DNA of 64,000 nt from Nemertoderma westbladi (taxonomy: Eukaryota > Xenacoelomorpha > Nemertodermatida > Nemertodermatidae): contig JAUCBJ010000343.1 of assembly GCA_032718475.1 (NCBI GenBank), positions 1-64,000 on the forward strand. The letters are read 5' to 3'. Numbering within the stretch: position 1 is the stretch's first letter; every line of letters begins with the position of its first letter. Below are positions 10,495 through 21,190 of this stretch, one piece after another. The notes beneath the pieces were generated by a model, which saw only the letters and a program-made list of their open reading frames with translations, was not told the DNA's origin and did not search any database. Position numbers and translations under genes: made by a program.

Positions 10495-13400
10495 TCATTC
10501 TGAAACAGTAGATTCATTAGCTTCAGTAGGTGATTGCTTTGGACTACCATTTGGAGTACCATTTCCTGGACTACCAGGTGGTGAACTACAACTTAATGGC
10601 TCACTGGATGGTGAAGTTTTGGAACCAGTAGTTTGTGGCCTATCACAAGTTATAATTCCATCAGTTAGAAGATCGTCGTTTTGAGAAATGGTGTGATCAT
10701 CAATAGTTGCCACGCCTTCAATATCACCCATTGTTTTTCCGTCATCAATATCATCAATGGTTTTACCTATATCATCGATATCATCAATGTGTTTCAAGCC
10801 ATTAATATCACCCATAGTTTTCCAGTCATCAATATCATCTATTGTTTTCACACAATCATTAACATTCATTGTTTTTACAACATCAATATCATCTATTGCT
10901 TTCACACCATCATTGTCATCCATTGTTTTAGCGTTATCTGCATCATCCATTGCATTCCTGTCAACAATTGTTATTGGGCCATGAATATTATTTATTATTT
11001 TCCCATAATCAATACCGTCAATTGTTTTAATCACATCCTCGATAACATCAACAGACTCAACATCTTCAGTAGCATCACTTATATCAAGAGCGGCATGTTT
11101 GGCGTAATCCCCACTGCTGGGAACACCAGTATCTTTAACAGGATTGTCCAGGCCATCGGATCCCTGCATAGCAATTGGTAAGGCCACATTAGCTTCAAAT
11201 AATGGAATCATTTCAACACCATGAGACGACCTCATGTGAGATATTATAGAATGGGGGCGACGGTAGCCACCACTTGGATCGGCTACACACAAGGGACAAT
11301 GGAAGGTTTGCTTTTCTACGTGAGAATATACATGTCTTTTAAAGTGAATAGGGCGATAACCACATAGCTTACAAACTTTAGCACCATCACAGTGTTTCTC
11401 TACAAAATGATCACGATATGAATTTGGAGAGGATTGCACTTCTTTGCACATTTGACACCAAATGTTACAAAATCTCTCCACAGTTATGTCCCCATTCGAA
11501 GATACTAAACTGAGTGTTCGTTTATTTCTAGAGGGACTACACTTATTGCCACTTGATGTTTCATCCACAGCATTGGATGACAATGCGGTTGCTTGTTGAA
11601 GATTTATTTTTATACTTTTCTTGAATGATGCCGCTTTCTGAATAAATTTAGGCTGTTTCGATATTTTCGTTGTCTTGATCGAAGGACAGATTTTGGAATG
11701 ACGATGTAAATTACCTTTATTGGCAAAATTTCCTCCGCAATTGCTGCATTTAAATATAATTGCTGGACCAGTTGATGGTGACTTGTGTGCTCCTTGGGAG
11801 ATTATCTTTTCTCCAATCATCTTATTTTCGCAAATATTTTTATGCCGAATTATATTTTTTTTGCTAAAAACCTTATTGCAGTAAGGGCACCTCTGTTTGG
11901 ATAGTGCGATCTTTTTGCTTACAGTTGCAAATTTACGATTAGGTTGCCGAAACTTTTTATAAATGGGACATATTGCCATATGACGCAAACGACTACGAGG
12001 TGATGAAAAACACTTATTGCAATAACTGCATGGGTTTTCTGTGCCAGAATACCTTGCTCTCCTCAATTTCTTCCCCGTTACACCAGCGCCAATACCGGAC
12101 GTAGCCTTTACTTTCCTTGATACAGCAGCACCAATTGCAGACTTCGCGTTTACCTTCGATTTTACAGCAGCGCCAATGGCAGATCGAGCCTTTACCTTCC
12201 CTGTTACAGTTACAGTAGCGTCAACAGCAGACCTAGCCTTTACCTTGCTTATTATACCAGAGTCGGCGGTAGACATCGCTTTTACCTTCCCTACTACAGT
12301 AGATCTACCAACGCCAGACCTAGTCTTTACCTTCCCTTTTATACCATCGCCTATGATAGGATTGACATTTACTGAATGCCTCGAACACTGACCTAAACTC
12401 CTAGCTTGCCGAAACTCCTGGCGAACAGGACTGACCGAAATTATTGTATCAGAATCTTTGGAATTTTTCTTCCCTTTAGGACCACGACCACAGTCAAATC
12501 CTTTAATTTTATGATCAATTAATTGACTATAACTATCGAATATTTTCCAACATGTTCTGCACTTGAAAGTATTACAAACCATCTGCTTTCTTGGGGCACT
12601 TCTAGAGCCTTTACTGGGAGTAATTTTGGAGACTGCAAACATATCAACCTTGGTTTTAATATTACTGCTAGTTACTGCAGAAGCGTCAAAATTAATGTTG
12701 TGTTCTCTGAATTTGTGCACTTTCAAGGCGCTATTCGAGATACACTTTTTATCACAAATGTTGCACTTGTAAAGTGACTGGCAAGTATGAAAAGCAACAT
12801 GATATTGCATGCGTTTCGAATTCATACCCAACTTGCAAATAGTGCAATATTTCCTATTTATTGTATGTTTAGAATATAAATGTCCTTTAAGACTCAACTT
12901 ATCAACACACACCTCTCCACAATCAACACAAGCAATTCCACTAGGCCTACCTGCATCTATACGCGAGTGAAATTTAGAAAGAGAATTCGAAGTTGTGGGC
13001 ACGAGATTAGAAACAGCTGGTGACTCAATGGTATTACTATCGCTATCCATAGAAACCACAGCAATGTCTGCCTTCAAAGTATCCAAAATATCATCATGTG
13101 GTGAACCCTTTGAATCCATAATAGAACTAGAGGAATCTTTAATAATTGAGACGTTAGATTTCAAAGTATCATTTGAATCCCTAATAGAACTACCGTTATA
13201 AGATTCTTTAATAACAGAGTTATTTGAGGATACCGGTAACACATTTTCACTGAATTCATGATTCATGTCGTAAACCCCGCCATGCATTATTCTTATGTGA
13301 TTAGCAAATAACTTGGGGCATTCAAAGGCATTACCACAAGTGCGACACTTATTAAACGCAATGTTAACATGATAAAGAATGTGCTCCTCGACTATTTCCT

Positions 13401-13533
13401 TGGAACCAAGCGATACTTCACATGATAAACATGTATTACCTTTTATATGATTGTCGTTAAAATGCCAAAAAAGGACTCCTGTACTGTTGTAACAATACTG
13501 GTGGCATATAGGACACGATCTGTCCTGATCCAT
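10495..13533 (-). CDS. Intronless multi-C2H2 zinc-finger protein, 1012 residues
   Basis: A single uninterrupted frame from the ATG at 13533 (MDQDRSCPIC..) to the stop at 10495. I can pick out about 13 zinc fingers. Three at the N-terminus (about residues 7-84) and four at about 200-350 include CRTCGNAFECPKLFANH and CNICDKKC...H...H types. Three C2HC fingers follow at about 505-620 (CSYCNKCF..H..IC, CPYCNKVF..H..IC, CSNCGGNF..H..IC), and three more at about 720-810. Between the second and third groups is a basic linker of roughly 14-residue repeats around GKVKARSAIGAAV. The C-terminus (about 820-950) is an acidic, Asp/Ile-rich repeat region (DDIDDGKTMGDI). A nuclear nucleic-acid-binding role is likely for the family. 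No ortholog is recognised. Lack of introns suggests a retrogene or a single-exon zinc-finger family. Confidence 0.85.
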   Translation of the reverse strand: MDQDRSCPICHQYCYNSTGVLFWHFNDNHIKGNTCLSCEVSLGSKEIVEEHILYHVNIAFNKCRTCGNAFECPKLFANHIRIMHGGVYDMNHEFSENVLPVSSNNSVIKESYNGSSIRDSNDTLKSNVSIIKDSSSSIMDSKGSPHDDILDTLKADIAVVSMDSDSNTIESPAVSNLVPTTSNSLSKFHSRIDAGRPSGIACVDCGEVCVDKLSLKGHLYSKHTINRKYCTICKLGMNSKRMQYHVAFHTCQSLYKCNICDKKCISNSALKVHKFREHNINFDASAVTSSNIKTKVDMFAVSKITPSKGSRSAPRKQMVCNTFKCRTCWKIFDSYSQLIDHKIKGFDCGRGPKGKKNSKDSDTIISVSPVRQEFRQARSLGQCSRHSVNVNPIIGDGIKGKVKTRSGVGRSTVVGKVKAMSTADSGIISKVKARSAVDATVTVTGKVKARSAIGAAVKSKVNAKSAIGAAVSRKVKATSGIGAGVTGKKLRRARYSGTENPCSYCNKCFSSPRSRLRHMAICPIYKKFRQPNRKFATVSKKIALSKQRCPYCNKVFSKKNIIRHKNICENKMIGEKIISQGAHKSPSTGPAIIFKCSNCGGNFANKGNLHRHSKICPSIKTTKISKQPKFIQKAASFKKSIKINLQQATALSSNAVDETSSGNKCSPSRNKRTLSLVSSNGDITVERFCNIWCQMCKEVQSSPNSYRDHFVEKHCDGAKVCKLCGYRPIHFKRHVYSHVEKQTFHCPLCVADPSGGYRRPHSIISHMRSSHGVEMIPLFEANVALPIAMQGSDGLDNPVKDTGVPSSGDYAKHAALDISDATEDVESVDVIEDVIKTIDGIDYGKIINNIHGPITIVDRNAMDDADNAKTMDDNDGVKAIDDIDVVKTMNVNDCVKTIDDIDDWKTMGDINGLKHIDDIDDIGKTIDDIDDGKTMGDIEGVATIDDHTISQNDDLLTDGIITCDRPQTTGSKTSPSSEPLSCSSPPGSPGNGTPNGSPKQSPTEANESTVSE

Positions 13534-13800
13534 TATTTATCAAAAACTACAGCCACAGTAGCACATGTCTTATCTATTTCGTGATATTAGTAGGCCTATA
13601 GAGCCAGACAGGAGAGAGAGAGGAGTCCTATTATAATTTGCATCTTAAAAACTGTAGGCCTACTATAGTCAGATAGTCAGACAGTAAACTCAAACTGCGA
13701 GCTATAATGCGAATACCCAGCTATATGAACCAGTAGGCCTACTGCGAACTGAAAATATACTGACACCTGCGGTATAGCCAAAAGCTGAAATGAAAATGTA
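13534..13800. other. Upstream region of the zinc-finger gene
   Basis: Short intergenic stretch with three TAGGCCTA words (about 13591, 13658, 13735). The promoter of the minus-strand zinc-finger gene should be here. No core element is clear. Confidence 0.4.
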
Positions 13801-14037
13801 GGAAAGCGGTTTACCTTGGGTATAACTTTTCGCCGTATCCGTATCATCAGTCCGTATGCATTTGCTTTGCCGTATCCGTATGTACATACGGATACGCGTA
13901 TGTGTGTATGTAATGGATTCCTATGGAGAATAATTCGTATGTGATTTTAAAGATTAGGCATTGCGGACCAGTAAGAAGTGCAAAGCACACATGCTGACTG
14001 AATATAGGTCTGTAGGTAGGCCTACTTAAAAGCGATA

Positions 14038-14822
14038 TGATTTAAAGAGTGCGACTGCCTCTACCTACTGACCTAACAGCCTAATGGCAAATAAACATTG
14101 TAGGTCCAGCATGAGTGAGAGTCTGAGCGTGCCAGATGATGTCCTTCAGCCCCGGGATGCGCCACAGCGCTTGTTTTCTTGGACTAACTGATACCTGGCC
14201 GCCCGGTTGGACTTAGATTAATTACTGGCACCCGGTTGGACTCGCTGACACGTGGTTTGACTAACTGGCACTAGGCAGCTAGGTTGGACTTGTTGGCACT
14301 TGGCTGCATATATATGGCTGTATAGTTAACTAAATACTGGCCCCGAAACAGCGAAAAGTAAACTAGCAACTAGTAAAGGTATATTATATCTTAATAAATT
14401 TACAAAGAAGGACAGACTGATACTACGGTTTTCAATATCTGAGCGAATGTTTATTTCCTTAGCCTGTCAGCATTCTCATTCAGTCATTGCCGCTTCTATC
14501 AGTCTAGACTAGGCTATGTTAGTGCCATATACTGATATACTGGTTGCTAGTTGGTTGCTAGTTAGCAACCAACAGAACATAACACAACACAATCCTGGCA
14601 GCCTGGTGTCTATAGCCAGGTTGGTGGAAAAACAGTTCAGCGGCGTTAACTGGTTAAAAGAGTTAACTGGTTAATAGGCTGATAGGTACTGCACTGCTGG
14701 TTGGCTGGCAGCCAGGCAGCTGGCGCATCCTGGGGCTGGCGGACACCGGCTGTCACTCATCCTGGACCTGTCCTGCAATGTTTATTTGACAAAAGGTAGC
14801 GGCAGCCACACTCTTTAAATCA
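14038..14822. mobile_element. Nested ~785-bp TIR element
   Basis: 14038-14175 and 14705-14822 are inverted repeats of about 120-140 bases. Both start TGATTTAAAGAGTG inward and share aaataaacattg, ggtccag.atgagtga and gatgcgcca. The element interrupts the left arm of the outer inverted repeat, whose right arm lacks it, so it inserted later. No target duplication could be confirmed and there is no coding capacity. Confidence 0.6.
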
Positions 14823-15261
14823 CTTAGCTGCTTAGCTTTAACTGTTTAAGTACAGTCGGTGATATAGGCGATTTTGGACTTATTCCAATTTTGGAACTTT
14901 GTGCGAGGGTAGATTCCGAAATCGGAATACACTCCAAAATTGGACTTTTCTAAATTAAAAAAAAATATTTTAAAGTCCTGCAAGTATATTTCCATCATAA
15001 ATTCTATCATTTTTCAATAAATATATGTTTTTCGTACCAAATTCGTTATTCCTACCACGCTTTTGCAGAAATGTATTCATACATTCCAAAATTGGACTTT
15101 GTTTACAGAGATGCTATGGAGGATGACTGCTGTAACACTAACAAGTAACAAGGTACAGGGGTCCGATCATAAGGCTATATGGGCATGACTAGAGCTGTAC
15201 CCTGTACAGCACAGTTCTACGCTAGAAGCACAGCTGCAGCTAGACCCTAGACCAAGCTGCA

Positions 15262-15330
15262 GCTTGGTCTATTGGTGACATTCCTGGGCTTCCAATTAGG
15301 AAGCCCTGTTTCGATCCCTAGATGGGGCAC
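15262..15330 (+). repeat. tRNA-like (pol III promoter-like) fragment
   Basis: Contains an A-box-like word tggtctattgg, an 8-bp hairpin (gggcttcc/ggaagccc) in the anticodon-arm position, and a good B box, gtttcgatccc, about 43 bases after the A box. No acceptor stem closes, so a SINE head or tRNA relic is more likely than a tRNA gene. Confidence 0.35.
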
Positions 15331-15639
15331 GCCAGTCTGGGCACGGTATGGTGCACAGGGGCAGCACTGTTTGAGCACAGCTGCACAGTCTGACAGTGCT
15401 TTAAATGCTTCAGCCTAGACCATCCCTAGCTTTCATCCTTGTGAGTGGTCTATAAATGGGAACCAAGGCAACTTTGGAAAAGAAAATGGAAGAGGTTTAC
15501 TATAGAATATCATCCATGATCAGGCATTCCTTGGCTTAATGAGCCTAAAAAGATTATCCCATTCAATCAGTCAATATCATGAATTGGGGTGTTAGCGATG
15601 CCGATGATGGAAAATATATAGACCTCTTAATCGTTTCAA

Positions 15640-17830
15640 TATATTGTTTTAGTAAAGGCCTTTGAACCGTTTCAACAGATTGTTTCAGTATCTCACATAC
15701 TGCGCGAACGCGGAGGTATCTAAAACGTGTCAACAGTTCGTTACACCATGTTGGAGTACGCCACGCGCTGCGCGAAGGTCTCTCAAACGTTTCAACATAT
15801 TGTTACACAATGTTACAGTAAGCCACGTGCTGCGCGAAGGTCTCTTAAACATTTGAACAGCTTGTTATACAATGTTACAGTGCGCCACGTGCTGCGCGAA
15901 GGTCTCTCAAACGTTTCAACAAATTGTTACACAATGTTACAGTAAGCCACGTGCTCCGTGGAGGTCTCTTAAACGTTTCAACAGCTTGTTACACAATGTT
16001 ACAGTTCTCTACATGCTGCCCATTCTGCTAAGTAGGGCATGTACGCCGAACGCGTTCGGCGCACAATTTTTTCCATAATTTGGAGCAGGCGCAGAAAATT
16101 GAGAGCGCAGCGCCGCGCAGCGCGCAGGCGCAGAAAATTTAGAGCGCGGCGCCACAGGCGCAGGCGCAGAAAATTGATAGCACGGCTCAGACTTGCACTA
16201 CAGCACTAAGTCAGTACCGATAAGTAGACCTACCCGCTACCCCTGGCAGTCTGCTGACTACCGGTAACAGGGTAATGACAATACAGATAAGACTGTAAGA
16301 AATACTGAAATAATAAGCCTCCTACTTGCTACTTGGCTGCTTGGTGTGCTTTAGGCCAGTACAGCAGTAGGCAGGCAGGTACGTGGTAGGAGATTTCGCG
16401 CAGTATTTCTGCTGTGCGCGCCAATCTCGCGCAGAATTTCTGCTGCGCGCGCCAATCTCGCGCAGTTTTTTTGCTGCGCACGCGGATTTTGCACTGTTTT
16501 CGACTGCGCAGGCGCACAATTTTTTCTGCGCCGCGTCGCGTTCGGCGCACAAAAAAATCACTTAGCATACAGGCATGCTGCGCGAAGGTCTCAAAAGTTT
16601 TAACAGATTGTTTCAGTATTTCACATACTGCGCGAAGGTCTCTCAAACGTTTCAACAGATTGTTTCAGTAGGGCCTACCCCATGTGCTGCACGAAGGTCT
16701 ATTAAACGTTTCAACAGCTTTTTATAGAATGTTACAGTGCGCCATGTGCTGCGCGAAGGTCTCTCAAACGTTTCAACAGAATGTTACACAATGTTACAGT
16801 AAGCCACGTGCTGCGCGAAGGTCTCTTAAACATTTGAACAGCTTGTTACACAATGTTACAGTTCGCCACAAGCTGCGCAAAGGTCTCAAACGTTTCAACA
16901 GATTGTTTCAGTACCCCATGTGCTGCACGAAGGTCTATTAAACGTTTCAACAGCTTGTTATACAATGTTACAGTGTGCCATGTGCTGCGCGAAGGTCTCT
17001 CAAACGTTTCAACAGAATGTTACACAATGTTACAGTAAGCCACGTGCTGCGCGAAGGTCTCTTAAACATTTGAACAGCTTGTTACACAATGTTACAGTGC
17101 GCCACGTGCTGCGCGAAGGTCTCTCAAACGTTTCAACAGATTGTTACACAATGTTACAGTGCGCCACGTGCTGCGCGAAGGTCTCTCAAACGTTTCAACA
17201 GCTTGTTAGGCCTACACAATGTTACAGTAAACCACGTGCTGCGTGAAGGTCTCTTAAACATTTGAACAGCTTGTTACACAATGTTACTGTGCGCCAAGTG
17301 CTGCGCGAAGGTCTCTTAAACATTTGAACAGCTTGTTACACAATGTTACAGTGCGCCACGTGCTGCGCGAAGGTCTCTCAAACGTTTCAACAGCTTGTTA
17401 CAATGTTACAGCAAGCCACGTGCTCCGTGGAGGTCTCTTAAACGTTTCAACAGCTTGTTACACAATGTTACAGTTCTCCACATGCTGCGCGAAGGTCTCA
17501 AAAGTTTTAACAGATTGTTTCAGTATTTCACATACTGCGCGAAGGTCTCTCAAACGTTTCATAAGATTGTTACACAATGTTACAGTATCGCATGTGCTGC
17601 ACGAAGGTCTCTTAAACGTTTCAACAGATTGTTTCAGTATCCAACGTGCTGCACGAACGTCTCTTAAACGTTTCAATAGATTGTTACAGTGCCCCACATG
17701 CTGCACGGAGGTCTCTTAAACCTGTAAACGTTTCAATGGATTTGTTTCAGTATCTCACATACTGTGTGAAGGACATGGAAGGTATCTTAATCATTTCAAC
17801 AGATTGTTACAGTTCTAGTTTTTAAAATCT
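15640..17830. repeat. 62-bp satellite array, about 26 copies
   Basis: The unit runs from gtttcaacagattgttacac through the word cacgtgctgcgcgaagg to ctctcaaac. Successive cacgtg words at 17041, 17103 and 17165 give the 62-base period. Copies vary (62-63 bases, with some variants about 50 bases long that read 'gtttcagtatctcacatactgcg'). The array is split by an insertion at 16020-16573. Open frames over it arise because the unit lacks stops in some frames. They are not genes. Confidence 0.9.
16020..16573. mobile_element. 554-bp TIR element with 8-bp target duplication
   Basis: Inserted in the 62-bp satellite between two copies of catgctgc (16012-16019 and 16574-16581). Both are part of the satellite unit, which normally has the word only once, so the insertion point is certain. 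The ends are inverted: CCATTCTGCTAAGT on the left and CCTGTATGCTAAGT from the right. Subterminal inverted words around cgttcggcgcacaa follow, and the interior is rich in gcgcagg/ctgcgc. An 8-base duplication is typical of hAT and P superfamilies. There is no transposase. Confidence 0.75.
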
Positions 17831-18289
17831 ATTTACGTATGTCAGTATGTACATTGACAATGTGAAACAAAATAGAGTAAATAAGATAAATTTCATTCAG
17901 AAAGACAACTGTGGACTTAAAGTGCTAAGTGCTGTTATGTGCTGTTCAATAGAAACAATACGCTACCCATTCTGCCATTGTCCTGCAGTGTACTGTACGT
18001 ACAGTAGTATAGCAGTGTAGTGCTGATGGAAAGACAAAATTGGACCTAAAGTCCAAAATTGGATGTGCAAAACTTTAAATGTCGGTTTTCTTTGTGGTGC
18101 ACCGTGAAATTTTCTCGTGCACGGTTAAAACTCTTATTTTGTAGTAAAGAACATGTAGGTTAAATTTCAGATCCCGTCTGAAAAAATTGTAGGCCGTGGA
18201 AAATTCACTGTAATTCATATCAAAATTAATTCCGATATTGGAATGGAAGTCCAATTTTGACTTAGCAAGTTCAGTTAGGTACAATGGCC

Positions 18290-18590
18290 AAATCTGGCAA
18301 CCTCAAAAGTTGCCACATATGGCAATGTTTATTGCCAAATCTGGCAACTTTTGGTTTTTCTAATTTTCGCACGCCCAGAAGCAAAATCGCATTTAGGTAA
18401 ATAGGTAAGTGAAAAGAGCGCGAAATTTAAATAGAATTCACCGTATAAGAAAAAAAATCATCGTCTGAATTTCTGTTAGCAATAGGCCGAAATGTGCCTA
18501 AAATAATTATTGCCATTTTTGGCAACCATTAAAATTAAAGTAAAATAATGGTTGCCATATTTGGCAACCATTATTATTGTGCAGCCCTGT
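18290..18590. repeat. Cluster of TTGCCAAATCTGGCAAC-like words
   Basis: At least six copies of a near-palindromic word of the form ttgcca..tatggcaac occur here. A second cluster lies at 21470-21590 in the opposite arm of the large inverted repeat. The words are the inner part of those arms. Confidence 0.6.
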
Positions 18591-18599
18591 CAGTTACTC

Positions 18600-19420
18600 T
18601 GTCATTGTAAATTACTTCAAAATTGCTTACTGCTGGCTTACCCTTGTCGTGTTGTGGTGATTTATAAACATTAGTCGATGAAATGTCAGAATGAAGGTGA
18701 GGTGACCTGCGGCGAAGTGGCAGTGCGGCGAGGTGACCAGCACCCGCTATACATGATATGTTGTTATTGTCAATATGTTAATGTACAGCTTCAAAGGCTG
18801 AAATGGAACTAAACGTAATAATATTTGACAACATGAACATCACCACACCACAAGGCAGCAAGCATGCAAGGGGGCATTAAAGTTTGAGAAACGGAGTGAC
18901 AGAAGAAAAATAGAATTTGTGTCAAAATTTAGAAAGACTGATAAAACCAAAACTTGTGTTAAAGATACAACCAAATTGTTTCTTAGTAGGTAGGCCCTAA
19001 TGAAAAACGGGATGAAATGATTTTCATTATATGTACAGATGTAAGAATGGAAAGATAGATATACTGATTATAGAGTGAAGGATGATTTAGATTGCAGTGC
19101 AATTGTATCAGCATTACACTTACAGTTACAATCTTTAACTATTATTAGTACAAGCAACAATCAACCACCTCCCCAAGCAGCACCAGAGATTACTAGCAAA
19201 AATAAACTATCATCAGTCAGGCTGTGTTTGTGTTATTGACTCTCATTTATTAGGGTATATCGCTGTATTGGTTAGTTTGGTTAGAATATGCCACTATCTG
19301 CTGATCTGACTAGGGCCTATAGGCCTAAGTATAACCTGGCCCAACCCCTAAATATTTCAGGCTGTCAGTATCTAAGGAATGACCATAGACCCAGGTTGGA
19401 ATTTATGTAGAGTTTGCTCA
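18600..19420. other. Intergenic core of the inverted-repeat region
   Basis: Unique-looking AT-rich DNA with no supported gene or element. Confidence 0.4.
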
Positions 19421-19424
19421 ACAT

Positions 19425-19545
19425 GTGTGGCGCGGATTAAGGATCCTGGCGCGTAGTGACAGGGGCGTGTGGCGCGGATTAAGGATCCTGGCGCGTAGTG
19501 ACAGGGGCGTGTGGCGCGCATTGAGGATCCTGGCGGTCCTGGCGC
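19425..19545. repeat. 42-bp tandem repeat, 2-3 copies
   Basis: The unit gtgtggcgcggattaagg plus atcctggcgcgtagtgacaggggc occurs twice in full and once in part. Related tggcgcg words reappear at 21297-21360. Confidence 0.7.
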
Positions 19546-19654
19546 GAATATGGATGTAGGGTTAGGTTGGGATAGTAGGAGGTAGCGTAGCAGTGCACTA
19601 GCAACACATCCCACTCTACAGCTCTATTTGAAATTATTCCATAGGTTTAAAAAG

Positions 19655-20713
19655 GGGTTTGACTAAATACGCCACCGACAACCACCGACACCTTTCGCAT
19701 ACCACCGACTACCACCGACAACAAAAGACACAAACCGACACAAACCGACAGGTAAAATCACAAACCGACAGTATACTGACAACTTCGGCAATGTTAGTAA
19801 ACTATTTCAGTACATGATTATACAATTTTTATTTCCAGTCCAAATATTTATAACAAATTATACCCAGTAAAAAATCCCCATGCGTAACGCATTAGTGCCA
19901 CATCAGCACATGCAACATTCGTAAAAGGCTGAAAGGTGCGTGGAATGTTATTTAAGATTCGTGAAGCCTTCGTCTGTTCGTCAGTGGTTCGTCAGTCCGA
20001 ATAATTTAGGTAACGAATGCGTATAGTATTCGTATCGCATGTGAGATTTCACTTGTCAATATATTCGTGGCTCATCATTCGTGGCACATGTGATACGAAT
20101 GCTTCCACTCCACGCAAAAAATAATTCGTGGTTCATTCGTTCGTGGCACATCATGCATAGCCGCGCCACGCTTAAAATTATTCGTGGTCCATTCGTGACG
20201 TGACGCAAGCGATATGCGTGCAAAGCATTCTCAATTAGAGTACATACTGTAATTTGGCCAATCACAATTCGGCAAATAATCGAACATGGTGTTATTTAGT
20301 TCAGTAGTTAGTATCGTTCAAAGGCGCTTTGAAAGCTTATGTAAACCTGTTCCCTTTACCAACATGCTTTATATAATATCTAGAGGTAATGTACTGTAGG
20401 CTAGGTGAGATAAATAAAATGACAACATAAAACTACTGCAGTAACTTAGGGAACTACAGTATGTATGTAGGCACCGACCCCCCCACCACCCGTAGTTATA
20501 CATATTTGTAGTATTAGTAGTCATATTTGGACTGGAAATAAACATTGTATAATCATGTACTGAACTGCTGAAATAGTTTACTAACATTGCCGAAGTTGTC
20601 GGTTTGTGATTTTACCTGTCGGTTTGTGTCGGTTTTGTGTCTTTTGTTGTCGGTGGTTGTCGGTGGTATGCGAAACGTGTCGGTGGTTGTCGGTGGCGTA
20701 TTTAGTCAAACCC
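19655..20713. mobile_element. 1059-bp Mutator-like non-autonomous element
   Basis: Flanked by a perfect 9-base target duplication tttaaaaag (19646-19654 and 20714-20722). The terminal inverted repeats are about 190 bases, start GGGTTTGACTAAATACGCC, and are packed with 'accaccgaca' and 'caaaccgaca' words. The two arms differ by a few substitutions and small indels only. Long TIRs with a 9-bp duplication are the signature of Mutator-like elements. The interior (about 19860-20520) repeats attcgtgg/cattcgtg words and has no transposase. Confidence 0.85.
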
Positions 20714-20729
20714 TTTAAAAAGATTGAAA

Positions 20730-21190
20730 AATGTCCGCTCGCTTCGCTCGCGTTTATACTGTAAATCTACTCTTTAGTACTGTCTGGCTGTGGACAAATG
20801 GAAACGGACAGATTGAGCATGACCATTAAAAACATGACTTGTTGTTTCAAAAGTTTTTTAATTGTCAGATTCTTCAAACCAATAAAACCATGAAAGCCTG
20901 CATGATTCAGCAGAATTTCCGTGCTCGCTACGCTCGCAATTTACCGGTAATGACATCTGCATTTGAAAACAGTCGGTTTGCCAACTTTAAATGCTGAAAT
21001 TTTAAAATTTTCGTGCTCGCTACGCTCGCATCTTGATCACATCTGCATTTAAAAACAGTCAGTTGACGTTGACCTACTACTACTACTACTACAACTACAG
21101 CAGCACTGTCTGACTATTACTGTCAGACTGTATTTATGTTAACATAATTGGAAAATGTCCTTGCTCGCTACGCTCGCATTTTAATGTTAA
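20730..21190. repeat. Interspersed gctcgctacgctcgc words
   Basis: Four copies (20735, 20926, 21017, 21160) of a hairpin-forming word gctcgctacgctcgc, or its cgcttcgc variant, occur. Some are followed by acatctgcattt.aaaacagtc. They mark short degenerate repeats, not genes. Confidence 0.6.

Noticed and set aside
15662-17719. Small ORFs across the 62-bp satellite
   Set aside because: They are rotating frames of one repeat unit (three units make one in-frame period). Similar ORFs on both strands are artefacts.
15640-17830. CRISPR-like regular repeats
   Set aside because: Whole units are repeated without unique spacers, and the DNA is eukaryotic.
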